From Lachnospiraceae bacterium (lineage in GTDB: Bacteria > Bacillota > Clostridia > Lachnospirales > Lachnospiraceae), in contig DNJM01000062.1 of NCBI GenBank assembly GCA_003489085.1, positions 1,150 to 7,074 on the forward strand: a stretch of DNA of 5,925 bases, read 5' to 3'. Positions 5,496 through 5,925 of the stretch are shown piece after piece. Below the pieces are notes generated by a model. The model was not told where the DNA came from, did no database searches, and worked only from the letters and a program-made list of their open reading frames with translations. Position 1 is the first letter of the stretch; every line of letters begins with the position of its first letter. The position numbers and the translations under genes are program-made.

Positions 5496-5925
5496 ACCAT
5501 CTGTTTTTCAGTTTGTTCTGCAGCCGATAGATGGTGTTGAGCGCATCCATTGGTGTCATATGCGATACATCCAGTGACTTCAGCTCTTCTAAGACATCAT
5601 CATCCTTTACCGTATCAAACAGAGAAAACTGTTCCAGATCTACTTCATCATACCGTTTTGCTTTTGCCTTCGGCTTTGTTTCATTTACCGTAACTGCAAT
5701 TTCATTAACATGGGTTGTAATATCCGCGTCACCTAATTCCTCTGCAATCTCCTTTGCGCGGGCAATCACCGTATCCGGCACACCTGCCAGCTTTGCCACC
5801 TGAATTCCGTAGCTCTTATCTGCTCCGCCCTTTACGATCTTACGCAGGAATACGATGTCATCACCATTTTCCTTAACTGCAATACAGTAATTATGTACAT
5901 TGCTGATCTTTCCTTCCAGCTCCGT
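5494..5925 (-). CDS. mutS: DNA mismatch repair protein MutS, C-terminal 143 residues (5' end outside window)
   Basis: MutS recognises base mismatches and small loops and, with ATP bound, recruits MutL. Only the end of the ATPase domain and the C-terminal tail are in the window. The frame is open to the right edge, starting TELEGKISNV, and continues through a block very typical of the MutS ATPase domain end: IAVKENGDDIVFLRKIV, then GGADKSYGIQVAKLAGVP (visible residues about 33-50). The Walker A and B motifs lie upstream, outside the window. A charged linker (about 65-97) follows, then QFSLF (99-103), which fits the beta sliding-clamp binding consensus known at this place in Bacillus MutS. The end, TPMDALNTIYRLQNKLK (124-140), resembles the small C-terminal dimer/tetramer helix module of MutS. 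The gene ends in TAG 11 bases before the mutL start, and the mutL ribosome binding site overlaps that stop codon. Identification is secure; the full protein should be about 850-890 aa, which is family knowledge and not seen here. Confidence 0.97.
   Translation of the reverse strand, partial: TELEGKISNVHNYCIAVKENGDDIVFLRKIVKGGADKSYGIQVAKLAGVPDTVIARAKEIAEELGDADITTHVNEIAVTVNETKPKAKAKRYDEVDLEQFSLFDTVKDDDVLEELKSLDVSHMTPMDALNTIYRLQNKLKNRW

Noticed and set aside
5483..5500. An upstream ATG for mutL at 5500
   Set aside because: It overlaps the mutS stop and lies 5' of the AGGAG site that serves the ATG at 5482, and the extra six residues are not part of the conserved MutL N-terminus.

Overview
The window is a continuous, tightly packed stretch of a Firmicutes chromosome. 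Gene content and order point to Clostridia, most likely the family Lachnospiraceae. Every supported gene lies on the minus strand, so transcription runs from the right edge (5925) towards position 1. Intergenic gaps are only 2 to 41 bases, and I see no convincing terminator or promoter between genes. This looks like the inside of one long operon that continues past both edges. The organism call rests on three things: the mutS-mutL-miaA order followed by a YnbB-type PLP enzyme and an HI0933/BaiN-type flavoprotein; an endonuclease-type MutL of the kind found in Firmicutes; and roughly balanced base composition. No species can be named from the sequence.

In transcription order the genes are: the 3' end of mutS (5925-5494, entering from outside the window); mutL (5482-3548), an endonuclease-proficient MutL; miaA (3545-2601), tRNA dimethylallyltransferase; a PLP-dependent enzyme of the methionine gamma-lyase / 'aluminum resistance' family (YnbB-like; 2587-1298); an MBL-fold metallo-hydrolase of the COG1237 type (1266-427); and the 5' end of an HI0933/BaiN-family FAD oxidoreductase (385-1, leaving the window).

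The first two genes are the mismatch recognition and nicking pair of methyl-independent DNA mismatch repair. miaA starts hypomodification-sensitive i6A37/ms2i6A37 tRNA modification. The last three are enzymes of uncertain substrate that seem to be co-transcribed passengers. Translation appears coupled at mutS-mutL, where the mutL ribosome binding site covers the mutS stop codon, and at mutL-miaA, which have a 2-base gap. For three genes the Shine-Dalgarno position favours a start downstream of the longest possible reading frame, and the coordinates given use those starts.

This is mostly ordinary housekeeping DNA, and I see no new defence, mobile or regulatory system. The points most worth a second look are: a sliding-clamp-type motif (QLNFF) in the MutL linker, while the canonical clamp motif in its C-terminal domain appears degenerate; a 7-base homopolymer lying exactly in that linker motif; an in-frame direct repeat in the linker; the absence of hfq after miaA; and the conserved but functionally obscure trio downstream of miaA.
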